A DNA stretch of 64,000 nt, taken from positions 2,356,001 to 2,420,000 of the forward strand of contig NZ_CP107935.1 of NCBI RefSeq assembly GCF_036038375.1, in the 5' to 3' direction. Both the position numbers and the translations under genes were made by a program. Below are positions 54,209-63,011 of the stretch, piece by piece (position 1 is the first letter of the stretch; the number at the start of each line of letters is the position of its first letter). This stretch comes from Streptomyces sp. NBC_00414 (GTDB lineage Bacteria > Actinomycetota > Actinomycetes > Streptomycetales > Streptomycetaceae). The notes under the pieces were generated by a model that worked only from the letters and a program-made list of their open reading frames with translations, was not told the DNA's origin and ran no database searches.

Positions 54209-57054
54209 CACGTGGACCTCCGGAGCGAGACCAGGTCGGACAGGTCGCGGTCGGTCAGTTCCGTCAGGGACGCCTCGCCGGAGCCGAGGATCGCGTCCGC
54301 CAGGGCCCGCTTGGAGGCGAGCATGTCGGCGATGCGGTCCTCGACGGTGCCCTCGGTGATGAGGCGGTGCACCTGCACGGGCTGGGTCTGGCCGATGCGG
54401 TAGGCGCGGTCGGTGGCCTGTTCCTCGACGGCCGGGTTCCACCAGCGGTCGAAGTGGATGACATGCCCCGCGCGCGTGAGGTTGAGGCCGGTACCGGCGG
54501 CCTTCAGGGACAGGATCAGGATCGGCGTCGCTCCGCTCTGGAAGCGGTCCACCATGTGTTCGCGCTCCGGCACCGGCGTGCCGCCGTGGAGCAGCTCGAC
54601 GGGGACCGCGCGCGCCGTGAGGTGGTTCGTGATGAGCCGGGCCATCCCCACGTACTGGGTGAAGACGAGCGCCGAGCCGTCCTCGGCGAGGAGCGTGTCC
54701 AACAGCTCGTCGAGCAGGGCCAGTTTGCCGGAACGGGCTGCCTGGCGAGCCGTGCCCGAGCCGCTGGGGAGTCCGTCCGGTTCCTCCTTCAGGTACAGCG
54801 CCGGGTGGTCGCAGATCTGCTTGAGCGCGGTGAGGAGCTTGAGGACGAGGCCCCGTCTGGCGATGCCCTGCGTGGTCTCGATGGCGAGCATCGACTCGCG
54901 GACCACGGCCTCGTACAGGGAGGCCTGTTCGCGGCTGAGGGGGACCGGGTGGTCCGTCTCCGTCTTGGGAGGGAGTTCGGGGACGATGCCCGGGTCGGAC
55001 TTCTTGCGCCGGAGGAGGAAGGGCCGGATCAGCCGGGCGAGGCGGGCCACGGCCTCCTCGTCCTCGCCGTTCTCCACGGCGCGCGCGTGCCGGGCGCGGA
55101 AGGATTTCAGCGGGCCGAGGAGACCCGGGGTCGTCCAGTCGAGCAGCGCCCACAGCTCGGAGAGGTTGTTCTCCACCGGTGTGCCGCTCAGGGCGACCCT
55201 GGCCGGTGCGGAGATCGTCCGCAGGGCCTTGGCCGTCGCCGAGTACGGGTTCTTCACGTGCTGGGCCTCGTCCGCGACGACCATGCCCCAGGTCTGCCGG
55301 CCGAGCAGCGCCGCCGTCGAGCGCATCGTGCCGTAGGTGGTCAGGACGAAGCCGCCGTCCATGTCCGCCAGGGAGCGGTCGGGGCCGTGGAAGCGGCGCA
55401 CGGGCACGCCTGGGGCGAACCGCTCGATCTCCCGCTGCCAGTTGCCCAGCAGCGAGGCGGGGCAGATCACGAGGGTCGGCTCGGTGCGCGCCCGCTTCAG
55501 ATGAAGGGCGATGAGGGTGACGGTCTTGCCGAGGCCCATGTCGTCGGCGAGGCAGCCGCCGAGACCGAGCGAGGTCATGAGGTCGAGCCAGGCAAGCCCA
55601 CGCAGCTGGTAGTCGCGGAGGGTCGCCTTGAGGCCGGGGGGCGGTTCGGCGGGCCGCAGTCCGGCCGTGAGGCGGTCGCGCAGCGCGGCGAGCGCTCCGA
55701 CGGGCACCGCTTCGACGCTCTCCCCGTCGACGTCCACGGTGCCGCTGAGCGCTGCGGAGAGGGCGTCGACCGGGTCGAGCAGACCCAGTTCCCGTTTGCG
55801 GGCCTTGCGGACCAGGGCCGGGTCGACGAGCACCCACTGGTCCCGCAGGCGGACGACGGGTCGGTGTGCCTCGGCGAGGGCGTCCATCTCCGCCTCGCTG
55901 AGCGGGTCGCCGCCCAGCGCGAGCTGCCAGCGGAACTGGAGCAGTTCCTCGCTCTCGAAGAAGCCCGTGCCGTCCGTGGCCGAGCCCGGCGCGGGGCGCA
56001 CGACCGCGGCGGCACTCAGGTCCTGGGCGAGGTCGCGCGGCCAGTGCACGGCGACGCCTGCCGCGCCGAGGCGGGTCGCCGCGACCCCGAGCAGGTCCGT
56101 CAGCTCGTCCTCGGACAGTGCCAGTACGTCCGGCACGTCCTGCGCGGACAGCCGGTCCAGGGGCGGCCAGACGCGGGCCGCGCGGCGCACGGCCAGGGCA
56201 GCGTCGACCCGGGCGCGCGGGCCGAACGTGGCGTCCGCGGTACCGGCCCACAGGCCCGCCGCGTCGACGACAAGGGTGGGGTCGGCGAGGCTGTGGACCT
56301 GAACGACGGCCGCGCCCGCCCGCCGGGTGTCCTCGCTGTCGTCGAAGAGCTCGTAGGCGGACAGGTCCAGCCGCAGGGAGATCCGGACCCCGGCGTCCAT
56401 GCCGGCTGCGACCTCCGCCGCCCAGTCCTGGGCGCCCGGCAGCCGCTGGGCGCCGGCCGCCGCGAAGGGCTTCCCCGCGGCGTACGGAGCGGCCGGGGTG
56501 CGGGGCAGGGCGTCGGCGACCGCGTCCAGGAAGGCGCGTGTCAGCGCTTCCGGGTCGGGCAGCCTGAGCGGGCCGCGGCCCGGCAGGGGGACCGCGTGTC
56601 CCTCGTACGGGAGAGCCGCCGCGACCGCTCGGAGGTGAGCGATGTCGTCCGGGTCCAGGGGACCGGCACGCCACGCGTCGAATCCTTCGGGCGTCAGTCC
56701 GGGCAGCAGCCGGCCGCGCGCCACGAGCCGCAGCGCGTGCAGGGCGGCGGCGCCCCAGCAGGCCGTGGCGGGATGCGCGGCGGGGTCACGCCTGGCCCGG
56801 ACCAGCAGCGGCAGTGCCTCGGTGACCGGCATGGTCTGCGCGGGCACCGACTGCCGCCGGGCCCCCGTGCCGTGCGGCCGGACGACCGTGAGCTCGGTGT
56901 CCGGCGCGGGGACCGGGATCCCGCCGTCCGGGTCCCAGAAGGCGAACCGTCCGCTGCGGGGCAGCGCGGCGGGCAGGAACACGGCGGCCAGCCGCACGGA
57001 CACCTCGGGCCCGGTGTCGGTGCCGGAATCGGCACGCGTCTCCCCCGCACTCAT
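54208..57054 (-). CDS. SNF2-family ATPase/helicase
   Basis: A 948-residue bacterial SNF2 protein. An N-terminal SNF2-associated region (to about 470) is followed by the two RecA-like lobes: CLADDMGLGKTVTLIALHL (Walker A), LVICPASLLGNW, MVVADEAQHVKNPYS (DEAQ/H box), VALSGTPVENNLSELW, ALVFTQYVGMARLITNHL, ILSLKAAGTGLNLTRAGHVI and RAYRIGQTQPVQVHRLI. Such proteins translocate on double-stranded DNA and remodel protein-DNA complexes, for example RNA polymerase (RapA/HepA). Together with the coupled SWIM protein it forms a two-gene unit. ATG 57054 has GGGAGG 9 nt upstream. Confidence 0.93.
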   Translation of the reverse strand: MSAGETRADSGTDTGPEVSVRLAAVFLPAALPRSGRFAFWDPDGGIPVPAPDTELTVVRPHGTGARRQSVPAQTMPVTEALPLLVRARRDPAAHPATACWGAAALHALRLVARGRLLPGLTPEGFDAWRAGPLDPDDIAHLRAVAAALPYEGHAVPLPGRGPLRLPDPEALTRAFLDAVADALPRTPAAPYAAGKPFAAAGAQRLPGAQDWAAEVAAGMDAGVRISLRLDLSAYELFDDSEDTRRAGAAVVQVHSLADPTLVVDAAGLWAGTADATFGPRARVDAALAVRRAARVWPPLDRLSAQDVPDVLALSEDELTDLLGVAATRLGAAGVAVHWPRDLAQDLSAAAVVRPAPGSATDGTGFFESEELLQFRWQLALGGDPLSEAEMDALAEAHRPVVRLRDQWVLVDPALVRKARKRELGLLDPVDALSAALSGTVDVDGESVEAVPVGALAALRDRLTAGLRPAEPPPGLKATLRDYQLRGLAWLDLMTSLGLGGCLADDMGLGKTVTLIALHLKRARTEPTLVICPASLLGNWQREIERFAPGVPVRRFHGPDRSLADMDGGFVLTTYGTMRSTAALLGRQTWGMVVADEAQHVKNPYSATAKALRTISAPARVALSGTPVENNLSELWALLDWTTPGLLGPLKSFRARHARAVENGEDEEAVARLARLIRPFLLRRKKSDPGIVPELPPKTETDHPVPLSREQASLYEAVVRESMLAIETTQGIARRGLVLKLLTALKQICDHPALYLKEEPDGLPSGSGTARQAARSGKLALLDELLDTLLAEDGSALVFTQYVGMARLITNHLTARAVPVELLHGGTPVPEREHMVDRFQSGATPILILSLKAAGTGLNLTRAGHVIHFDRWWNPAVEEQATDRAYRIGQTQPVQVHRLITEGTVEDRIADMLASKRALADAILGSGEASLTELTDRDLSDLVSLRRST

Positions 57055-57114
57055 GCTCCCGGCCACCTCCCTCGTCCCGGACGGATCACTCGTCGGACCG
57101 GTCGCCCGATCACG

Positions 57115-57150
57115 ACCGACCGGTCGGCTGATCAATCGGCTGATCAGTCG
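57115..57150. promoter_or_regulatory. Palindrome and repeated CTGATCA sites upstream of the SNF2 gene
   Basis: CCGACCGGTCGG (57116-57127) is a 12-bp perfect palindrome. It is followed at once by CGGCTGATCAATCGGCTGAT (57126-57145), which contains TGATCA twice, and a further GGACCGGTCG lies near 57096. The cluster is 45-95 bp upstream of the SNF2 start, in the 152-bp gap to the upstream gene, and could form the promoter/operator of the helicase-SWIM unit. Confidence 0.35.
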
Positions 57151-57206
57151 TCGTCGACTCTACGGGCCGGGTCTGACAATGCGGTCCGGCGGCGGGGCGG
57201 GGCGGG

Positions 57207-57788
57207 TCAGGGCGTCGTTCTGGAGACCACGTAGACCATGGGATGGCCGGGCTTCGCCCAGTCCACGACGATGTGATGCGTGGGCGTCGGGTTCTTCCGC
57301 TCGTGGTTCAGGCCCGACCAGGGGCCGGGGCCGGTGAACTCCCAGCCGACGACCCGCCGGTCGCGGGCGCTGATGGCGATCTCGTCCTTCTCCAGGGCGT
57401 CGAGGCTGGTCCCGATGGTCCTGAGGAACTTCTCCAGACCCTCGTCGCTGGTGAGGAACTGGACGTAGAGACGGCTGGTCTTCCAGTTGTTCGTCTCGTA
57501 GTACGCGACCTCGGCCGAGTAGCCCGGGATGGGCACCTGGTACAGGCGGCGCTGGACCCGGGAGGGCCAGCCCGGTGTGAGACCGGTCGCCGAGTACTTC
57601 GCCTCCTTGTCCTTGCCGCTGTCGCGGCTCTGGTTGGCGGAGATCACCAGATAGCCGGCCGGGACGCCGATGAGCAGCACGATGATCAGCAGGGTCAGGG
57701 CCCGGCGGCGGATCCGGTGCCCCGGCTCCTCGGGCGGGCGCGACGGCTCGTCCGGGGGTGAGGCCTGGCGCGGCAGCGAGGCCGTCAC
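57207..57788 (-). CDS. Membrane-anchored hypothetical protein
   Basis: A 193-residue protein with a disordered, charged N-terminus (PRQASPPDEPSRPPEEPGHR), one membrane helix (ALTLLIIVLLIGVPAGYLVI) and an extracytoplasmic domain (GWPSRVQRRLYQVPIPGYSA, EVAYYETNNWKTSRLYVQFL, TSDEGLEKFLRTIGTSLDAL). No cysteines or known motifs were noted. Its GTG at 57788 overlaps the ROK kinase stop codon (GTGA), so it is co-translated with it. Related genes follow this kinase in other streptomycetes as far as I recall. Function unknown. Confidence 0.75.
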   Translation of the reverse strand: MTASLPRQASPPDEPSRPPEEPGHRIRRRALTLLIIVLLIGVPAGYLVISANQSRDSGKDKEAKYSATGLTPGWPSRVQRRLYQVPIPGYSAEVAYYETNNWKTSRLYVQFLTSDEGLEKFLRTIGTSLDALEKDEIAISARDRRVVGWEFTGPGPWSGLNHERKNPTPTHHIVVDWAKPGHPMVYVVSRTTP

Positions 57789-58969
57789 AGCGTCTCCTGG
57801 GCCTCGCGGCGCGACTCGGCGAACCGCTCGTAGCGCTCGTACCGCTCGACCCGGCGCCGGTTGGCGCGGCGGAAGCGGCGGGCCACCAGCCGGGCGAGGT
57901 CCGCGGCGCCGACCATGCCTGCCTCGGGGCCGAGCTGGGCGCGGGCGATCCGGGCCTCGGGACGGTAGCCGCGCCCGGTCAGCTGGCGCCGGAAGGCGTC
58001 CCGCGCGGGGCCGATGAGCAGGTCGTCGGCCGCGCTGACGCCACCCCCGATGACGAAGCAGGAGGGGTCGAGCGCGGCCGCGAGGTTCGCGATGCCGACG
58101 CCGAGCCACTGGCCGATGTCCTGGAGCAGCTCGATGCACATCGCGTCGCCCTCACGGGCCAGCTCGGTGATCATCGGGCCGGTGATCTCGGCGATGTTGC
58201 CCTTGACGTGCTCGATGATCCCGTAGGCCACCGGGGAGTCGGCGGCGGCGAGTTCGCGGGCCTCGCGGACCAGGGCGTTGCCGGAGCTGTACTGCTCCCA
58301 GCAGCCGCGGTTGCCGCACGGGCAGCGGTGGCCGCCGGGCACGACCTGCATATGGCCGAACTCGCCCGCCACGCCGAACTTGCCGCGCTTGACCTGCCCG
58401 TCCTCCAGGATGGCGCCACCGATGCCGGTACCGAGCGTGATCATGACGAGGTGGTCCTCGCCGCGGCCCGCGCCGAAGCGCCACTCCGCCCAGGCGGCCG
58501 TGTTGGCGTCGTTGTCGACCAGGACGGGGACGGCGAGGCGTCCGGCGATCCGGTCCCTCAGGGGCTCGTTGCGCCACGAGAGGTGCGGCGCGAACAGGAC
58601 CCGGTTGCGGTCCGCGTCGACCCAGCCGGCCGCGCCGATGCCGACCGCGTGCACGTCGTGCCGGTCGGAGAGGTCCAGCACCAGTTCGACGATGGTGTCC
58701 TCGACGACCCTGGGGCTCTTGGACTTGTCGGGGGTCTCGGTGCGGACCTTCTCCAGGATGTTGCCGTCCGCGTCGACCACGCCCGCCATCACCTTCGTAC
58801 CGCCGATGTCGATGCCGACGGTGGGAACGCGCGGTGCCGTCAGGTGGGAACGGCGCTCGCGCGTGCCCACGGTGCGCAGGGCGGTGGCACGGCGGGAGCC
58901 GATGGGGGCGCCCGCGGCTCTGGCGGAGCCGAGCGCCCTGGGCAGGGCGAGGTCGCGGTAGGTGCTCAT
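57785..58969 (-). CDS. ROK-family glucokinase-like sugar kinase
   Basis: A 394-residue ROK protein without the repressor HTH. Residues 1-45 are a basic extension (MSTYRDLALPRALGSARAAG); the kinase begins at VPTVGIDIGGTKVMAGVVD (ATP loop). VPVLVDNDANTAAWAEWRFG carries the catalytic aspartate, ITLGTGIGGAILEDG follows, and the zinc motif is GGHRCPCGNRGCWEQYSSG. The C-terminus has CFVIGGGVSAADDLLIGPAR and a basic tail. It should phosphorylate glucose or a related hexose. It lies 173 bp downstream of the polyol/sugar ABC operon on the same strand, separated by a dispersed repeat. ATG 58969 matches the conserved start of close relatives. Confidence 0.9.
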   Translation of the reverse strand: MSTYRDLALPRALGSARAAGAPIGSRRATALRTVGTRERRSHLTAPRVPTVGIDIGGTKVMAGVVDADGNILEKVRTETPDKSKSPRVVEDTIVELVLDLSDRHDVHAVGIGAAGWVDADRNRVLFAPHLSWRNEPLRDRIAGRLAVPVLVDNDANTAAWAEWRFGAGRGEDHLVMITLGTGIGGAILEDGQVKRGKFGVAGEFGHMQVVPGGHRCPCGNRGCWEQYSSGNALVREARELAAADSPVAYGIIEHVKGNIAEITGPMITELAREGDAMCIELLQDIGQWLGVGIANLAAALDPSCFVIGGGVSAADDLLIGPARDAFRRQLTGRGYRPEARIARAQLGPEAGMVGAADLARLVARRFRRANRRRVERYERYERFAESRREAQETL

Positions 58970-59071
58970 CGCGCCGATTCTGCCGCACGTGGGGGTTTGG
59001 CCGCACGGCGGCGTCCCTCGCCGCGCTTCGGGTTGCCCCGGGCAGCCGCGGTCGTCTGTCATCCGCGGGTA

Positions 59072-59120
59072 CGCCGTGGCTGGTCGCGCAGTTCCCCGCA
59101 CCCCTGAAGGGCGCTCCTTA
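59072..59120. repeat. Dispersed intergenic repeat
   Basis: CGCCGTGGCTGGTCGCGCAG followed by TTCCCCGCACCCCTGAAGGG is another copy of the element seen at 28796, 35948, 44150 and 44221. It lies between the ABC ATPase stop codon and the ROK kinase start. Confidence 0.6.
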
Positions 59121-59141
59121 CGGGGGCGCCCTCGGGGGTTG

Positions 59142-59957
59142 CTACGGGGTGCTGCTCTCCAGTTCGTGGCGGAGGTCGTCCAGTTCCGTGCCGCCCGCCA
59201 TTTGGCGGGTCAGTTCGTCCAGGGTGATCTCTTCGCGGGTGTGGTTGCCGACCATCGTGCCGCGTTTGAGGAGGACGAAGCGGTTGCCCACGAGGTACGC
59301 GTGGTGGGGATTGTGGGTGATCAACACAACCCCCAGGCCCGCGTCACGTGCCGCGGCCACATATTTGAGGACCGTGCCGGACTGCTTCACGCCCAGGGCC
59401 GCGGTGGGCTCGTCGAGGACGAGGACCTTGGCGCCGAAGTGGACGGCCCGGGCGATCGCCACGCACTGGCGCTCGCCGCCCGAGAGGGTGCCGATGGGCT
59501 GGTTGACGTCGCGCAGGTCGATGCCCATGCGCAGGAGCTCCGCGTGGGTCGTGCGGCGCATGAGGTCGACGTCCAGACGCTTGAAGGGCCCGGAGCCCTT
59601 CCGGGGCTCGGAGCCGAGGAAGAAGTTCCGCCAGACCGGCATCAGGGGGACGACGGCCAGGTCCTGGTAGACCGTGGCGACACCGCGGTCCAGAGCCTCC
59701 CGCGGGGACGCGGGGCGGGTGTCCTCGCCCTCGATGCGGAAGGTGCCGGTGTCGTGCCGGTGCAACCCCGCGATGATCTTGATCAGGGTCGACTTGCCCG
59801 CGCCGTTGTCGCCGAGGACGCAGGTGATCTCCCCCGCGTGGACCTCCAGCGAGACACCCTCCAGGGCGCGGATGTTGCCGTAGTACTTACTGACGTCGTC
59901 GAGCTCGACCAGGGGCGTGCGCCCGGCGGCGGACGTCGTCGCGGTGGGCTGCGTCAT
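59142..59957 (-). CDS. Sugar/polyol ABC transporter ATP-binding protein (CUT2, single domain)
   Basis: A 271-residue ATPase: Walker [22 protein letters not shown]-loop [20 protein letters not shown], signature [16 protein letters not shown], Walker [21 protein letters not shown] and H-loop [11 protein letters not shown]. It is closest to the half-size FrcA-type ATPases of CUT2 transporters, not the double RbsA type. ATG 59957 overlaps the permease stop (ATGA). With the inositol-dehydrogenase-like gene across the regulator, myo-inositol or another cyclitol is a reasonable guess for the substrate. Confidence 0.92.
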   Translation of the reverse strand: MTQPTATTSAAGRTPLVELDDVSKYYGNIRALEGVSLEVHAGEITCVLGDNGAGKSTLIKIIAGLHRHDTGTFRIEGEDTRPASPREALDRGVATVYQDLAVVPLMPVWRNFFLGSEPRKGSGPFKRLDVDLMRRTTHAELLRMGIDLRDVNQPIGTLSGGERQCVAIARAVHFGAKVLVLDEPTAALGVKQSGTVLKYVAAARDAGLGVVLITHNPHHAYLVGNRFVLLKRGTMVGNHTREEITLDELTRQMAGGTELDDLRHELESSTP

Positions 59958-60991
59958 GCCGTGGCCTCCGCGCGCTTGCGGACCCAGGCGTTCAGCAGGG
60001 TCGCGAGGAGCAGCATCGCTCCCAGGAAGAACTTGAACCAGTCGGGATTCCACTCGGCGAACACGATGCCCTTGTCGGTCATGCCGAAGATCAGCGCGCC
60101 GACCGCCGAGCCCACGGCGGAACCGTAACCGCCCGTGATCAGACAGCCGCCGATGACCGCCGCGATGATGTACGTCAGCTCCTTGCCGACGCCCTCTCCG
60201 GACTGCACGGCGTCGAAGGAGAAGAGCAGGTGCTGCCCGGCGATCCAGGCCGCGAACGACACTCCCATGTAGAGGCCGATTTTGGTCGCGGCGACCGGGA
60301 CGCCCACCGCGCGGGCCGCTTCTTTTCCGCCACCGACGGCGAAGATCCAGTTGCCGACGCGGGTGCGCAGCAGGATCCAGGAGGCGAGGGCCACCAGGCC
60401 GAGCCACCACAGGATGGTGACCTTGAAGTCGACGCCGCCGACGGTGAGGACGGACGCGAAGAGCGCCTTGGCGGAGGCGAAGCCCTCCATGTCGGCGATC
60501 GACTTGGTGGAGACGGTGCCGCTGATCAGCTTGGTGAAGCCGAGGTTCATGCCCGTCAGCATGAGGAAGGTGCCGAGCGTGATGATGAAGCTGGGCAGCT
60601 CGGTGCGGGTCAGCATGAAGCCGTTGAAGAAGCCGATCGCGAGGGTGACCAGCAGCGAGACCCCCACTCCCACCCAGACGTTCGCGGTCATCCGGTAGCT
60701 GAACATCGACGAGATCAGCGCGGACGACGTCACCATGACGCCTGCCGACAGGTCGAACTCGCCGCCGATCATCAGCAGGGCGACGGGCACCGCCATGATG
60801 CCGATCGTGGAGGCCGCGTACAGCACGGTGCTGAGCCCCGCGGTCCGTACGAAACCGTCCGCGACCAGCGCGAAGAAGAGGAAGACGGCGAGCGCGCCGA
60901 CCACCGAGCCGAGCTCGGGACGGCCGAGCAGCCTGCGCAGCGGTGAGGTCCGCAGCAGCCGTTCGTCCGCCGTGGGGATCGTCGACGTCAT
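59954..60991 (-). CDS. Sugar/polyol ABC transporter permease (CUT2, RbsC-like)
   Basis: A 345-residue polytopic membrane protein of the BPD_transp_2 family. It has about nine hydrophobic helices, with [20 protein letters not shown] followed by [33 protein letters not shown] and [20 protein letters not shown] as typical CUT2 permease motifs. It forms the channel with the downstream ATPase. Both ends overlap the neighbouring genes by 4 bp (ATGA), so the three transport genes are translationally coupled. Confidence 0.92.
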   Translation of the reverse strand: MTSTIPTADERLLRTSPLRRLLGRPELGSVVGALAVFLFFALVADGFVRTAGLSTVLYAASTIGIMAVPVALLMIGGEFDLSAGVMVTSSALISSMFSYRMTANVWVGVGVSLLVTLAIGFFNGFMLTRTELPSFIITLGTFLMLTGMNLGFTKLISGTVSTKSIADMEGFASAKALFASVLTVGGVDFKVTILWWLGLVALASWILLRTRVGNWIFAVGGGKEAARAVGVPVAATKIGLYMGVSFAAWIAGQHLLFSFDAVQSGEGVGKELTYIIAAVIGGCLITGGYGSAVGSAVGALIFGMTDKGIVFAEWNPDWFKFFLGAMLLLATLLNAWVRKRAEATA

Positions 60992-61992
60992 CGGGTCCCC
61001 CGGTCCGCGTAGCTCTTGAGCTCGGCGGCCTGGTCCCTGGTGATGATCTGCGGGCCGGTGAGGACGGGCCGGCCACCGCCGAGCGTGTCGGCGTTGTACC
61101 GGTACAGCCAGAGCAGGTCCACGGCCTCGTACCCCTGGAGGTACGGCTGCTGGTCGACGGCGAAGCCGAGGGTGCCGTCCTTGAGCGAGGCGGCGACCTT
61201 GGCGTTCAGGTCGAAGGTGTCGATCTCGGCCTTGCTGCCCGCATCCTCCCTGGCCTTGACCGCGGTGTCGGCGTAGGGCGCGCCGAGGGTGACGACCGCG
61301 TCGACGGACGGGTCGGCCTGGAGCTTGGCGCCGACGGAGGACTGGACGGCCGACATGTCGGTGCCCTCGACGTACAGGTTCTGCACGGTGCCGTCGAAGG
61401 TCTTCTTCACGCCCGCGCAGCGCTGTTCATGGCCGACATTGCCCTGTTCGTGGAGGACGCAGACGGTCTTTTTCCGGCCACGCCTGTTCAGCTCGTCCCC
61501 GACCGCCTCACCGGCGATCGTCTCGTCCTGGCCGACATGGGTGAGCGCGCGGAACTCCTTGGACTTCTCGGAGCCCGAGTTCACGGTGATCACGGGGATG
61601 CCGGCCTTCACGGCGCGCGCGACCGCGCTCTTCATGGCGTCGGGCTTGGCGAGCGTCACGACGATGCCGTCGACGCCCTTGTCCACGGCGGCGTCCACGA
61701 GCTGCGCCTGCTGCTGTCCCTCGTCGTCGTGGGAGTACAGGAACTTGATGTTGTCCTTGTCGGCGGCCTGCTGTGCGCCGTTCTGGACGATGTCCCAGAA
61801 GGTGTCGCCGTCACCCGAGTGGGTGATCATCGCGACGGTCCAGCGGGGCGTGCTCACCGCGCCCCCGCCCTGGGCCGACGCCGCTTTGCGGGCGTCCTCG
61901 GCGCGCTTGCCGCCGGTGCTGCTGCACCCGGCCAGGGATGCGCCCAGCGCCCCTGCCACCGCGATGCTGACCCAGGTCCGAAACCGTGCCAC
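60988..61992 (-). CDS. Sugar/polyol ABC transporter substrate-binding lipoprotein
   Basis: A 334-residue periplasmic-binding-protein-like lipoprotein of the Peripla_BP_4 type. Signal peptide and lipobox: [25 protein letters not shown]. The two-lobed fold is marked by [78 protein letters not shown] and [20 protein letters not shown]. This family binds ribose, inositol and similar sugars. GTG 61992 has GAAGGG 9 nt upstream. The 152-bp upstream spacer contains an inverted repeat. Confidence 0.92.
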   Translation of the reverse strand: MARFRTWVSIAVAGALGASLAGCSSTGGKRAEDARKAASAQGGGAVSTPRWTVAMITHSGDGDTFWDIVQNGAQQAADKDNIKFLYSHDDEGQQQAQLVDAAVDKGVDGIVVTLAKPDAMKSAVARAVKAGIPVITVNSGSEKSKEFRALTHVGQDETIAGEAVGDELNRRGRKKTVCVLHEQGNVGHEQRCAGVKKTFDGTVQNLYVEGTDMSAVQSSVGAKLQADPSVDAVVTLGAPYADTAVKAREDAGSKAEIDTFDLNAKVAASLKDGTLGFAVDQQPYLQGYEAVDLLWLYRYNADTLGGGRPVLTGPQIITRDQAAELKSYADRGTR

Positions 61993-62012
61993 GAGGCCGT
62001 GCCCTTCTTGAA

Positions 62013-62043
62013 ATCCGATACATGGAACAACCAAGTATCGGAT
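62013..62043. promoter_or_regulatory. Inverted repeat upstream of the ABC transporter operon
   Basis: ATCCGATAC (62013-62021) and GTATCGGAT (62035-62043) are perfect 9-bp inverted repeats separated by 13 bp, centred about 35 bp upstream of the GTG at 61992. The right arm continues into GTATCGGATAC, itself a near-palindrome. It is unlike the TTGTCC palindrome near the gntR gene, so either a second regulator or an RNA hairpin (terminator after gntR) could be involved. Confidence 0.5.
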
Positions 62044-62144
62044 ACGGAGTGAAGGATTCCGGACAGCGGGGCCGTCGGTACCGTCGCGCGAGCGCAGGCG
62101 GGAGTGCCCGGAGTCGGCGCCGGGGCCTGTGGAGTCTTACCAGC

Positions 62145-62909
62145 TCAGGGGCGTACGAGCAGCTGGAACTCGAAGGAGTAGCGCGAGGCGCGGTAGGTGT
62201 GGGAGCCGAACTCGACGGCTCGGCCCGTGTCGTCGAAGGTGGTGCGCTGCATGGTGAGCAGCGGGGCGCCCGTGGACTCGTCGAGGCGCTCGGCCTCCGT
62301 GGCCGTGGCGGCCCGGGCGCCGACGGACTGGCGGGCGCTGTGCAGCGTGATGCCCGCGACCCGCATCAGCCGGTACAGCCCGGTGGCCTCCAGCTGCGAG
62401 CTGTCGAGGTCGAGCAGGCCGGGGGGCAGGTGATTGCAGAGGTACGCCATCGGGTCGCCGTGGGCCAGCCGCAGCCGCTCCACCCGGTGCACCTCGCTGC
62501 CCTCCGCCACCGACAGGGCCGCCGCCACCTCGGCCGTGGCCGGGACGACCGTGTTGACGAGGACCCGGGTCCCCGGGCGCTGGCCGGCCGCCTCCAGGTC
62601 GTCGTAGAGGCTGCTCAGCTCCAGTGGGCGCTTCACCTGGCTGTGGACGACCTGGGTGCCGACACCCCTACGGCGTACGAGGAGGCCCTTGTCCACCAGT
62701 GACTGGATGGCCTGGCGGACCGTGGGCCGGGAGAGACCGAGGCGTCCGGCGAGCTCGATCTCGTTGCCCAGCAGGCTGCCCGGGGTCAGGGCACCACGCT
62801 CGATCGCCGCTTCGAGCTGCTGGGCCAGCTGGAAGTAGAGCGGCACCGGGCTGTTCCGGTCGACGCTGAGCTGGAGCGGCGCGGTCGGGTCCACATCTGG
62901 TTTGGGCAC
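62145..62909 (-). CDS. GntR-family (HutC-type) transcriptional regulator
   Basis: A 254-residue repressor-type regulator. Its winged HTH (about residues 15-85) runs PLYFQLAQQLEAAIERGAL, LLGNEIELAGRLGLSRPTVR and QAIQSLVDKGLLVRRRGVGT. The C-terminal UTRA ligand domain (about 100-250) includes VVPATAEVAAALSVAEGSEV, HRVERLRLAHGDPMAYLCNH and FGSHTYRASRYSFEFQLLV. It lies between the transporter genes and the divergent dehydrogenase gene and probably regulates both in response to the imported sugar or its phosphate. GTG 62909 is the family-like start; its ribosome-binding site is weak. Confidence 0.9.
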   Translation of the reverse strand: MPKPDVDPTAPLQLSVDRNSPVPLYFQLAQQLEAAIERGALTPGSLLGNEIELAGRLGLSRPTVRQAIQSLVDKGLLVRRRGVGTQVVHSQVKRPLELSSLYDDLEAAGQRPGTRVLVNTVVPATAEVAAALSVAEGSEVHRVERLRLAHGDPMAYLCNHLPPGLLDLDSSQLEATGLYRLMRVAGITLHSARQSVGARAATATEAERLDESTGAPLLTMQRTTFDDTGRAVEFGSHTYRASRYSFEFQLLVRP

Positions 62910-62959
62910 GGGCCCGAGCGTAGCTCCGGTGCATGATGACGGGAAGTTGTGAGGTTCGA

Positions 62960-62971
62960 TTGTCCGGACAA
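62960..62971. promoter_or_regulatory. TTGTCCGGACAA palindrome, probable GntR operator
   Basis: A perfect 12-bp palindrome lies 51 bp upstream of gntR and 41 bp upstream of the divergent dehydrogenase gene. A further TTGTCC half-site at 63005-63010 ends one base before the dehydrogenase ATG. A consensus -35 (TTGACA, 62976-62981) lies between them, so a bound repressor would block transcription in both directions. Assignment to the local GntR protein is inference. Confidence 0.65.
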
Positions 62972-62975
62972 AGAG

Positions 62976-63003
62976 TTGACAGGGTGTAGGATCCGCCCTC
63001 AAC
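62976..63003 (+). promoter_or_regulatory. Probable promoter of the dehydrogenase gene
   Basis: A perfect TTGACA -35 at 62976-62981 is followed after 16-17 bp by CAACTT-type bases at about 62998-63003 as a weak -10. The ATG at 63012 then follows within 10 nt without a ribosome-binding site, suggesting a leaderless transcript. TAGGAT at 62987-62992 is a better -10 by sequence but lies too close to the TTGACA to pair with it. Confidence 0.4.
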
Positions 63004-63011
63004 TTTGTCCC

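Noticed and set aside
54209..56674. Upstream extension of the SWIM gene into a 1576-residue protein
   Set aside because: The additional N-terminal part is an out-of-frame reading of the SNF2 gene. A TGATG overlap with GGAGG places the true start at 54208.
53923..57234. Very long + strand open frame (about 1100 codons) opposite the SNF2 and SWIM genes
   Set aside because: It is the antisense of two clearly recognisable minus-strand proteins. Long antisense frames are a usual by-product of extreme third-position GC bias, and its translation is Arg/Gly/His-rich without domains.
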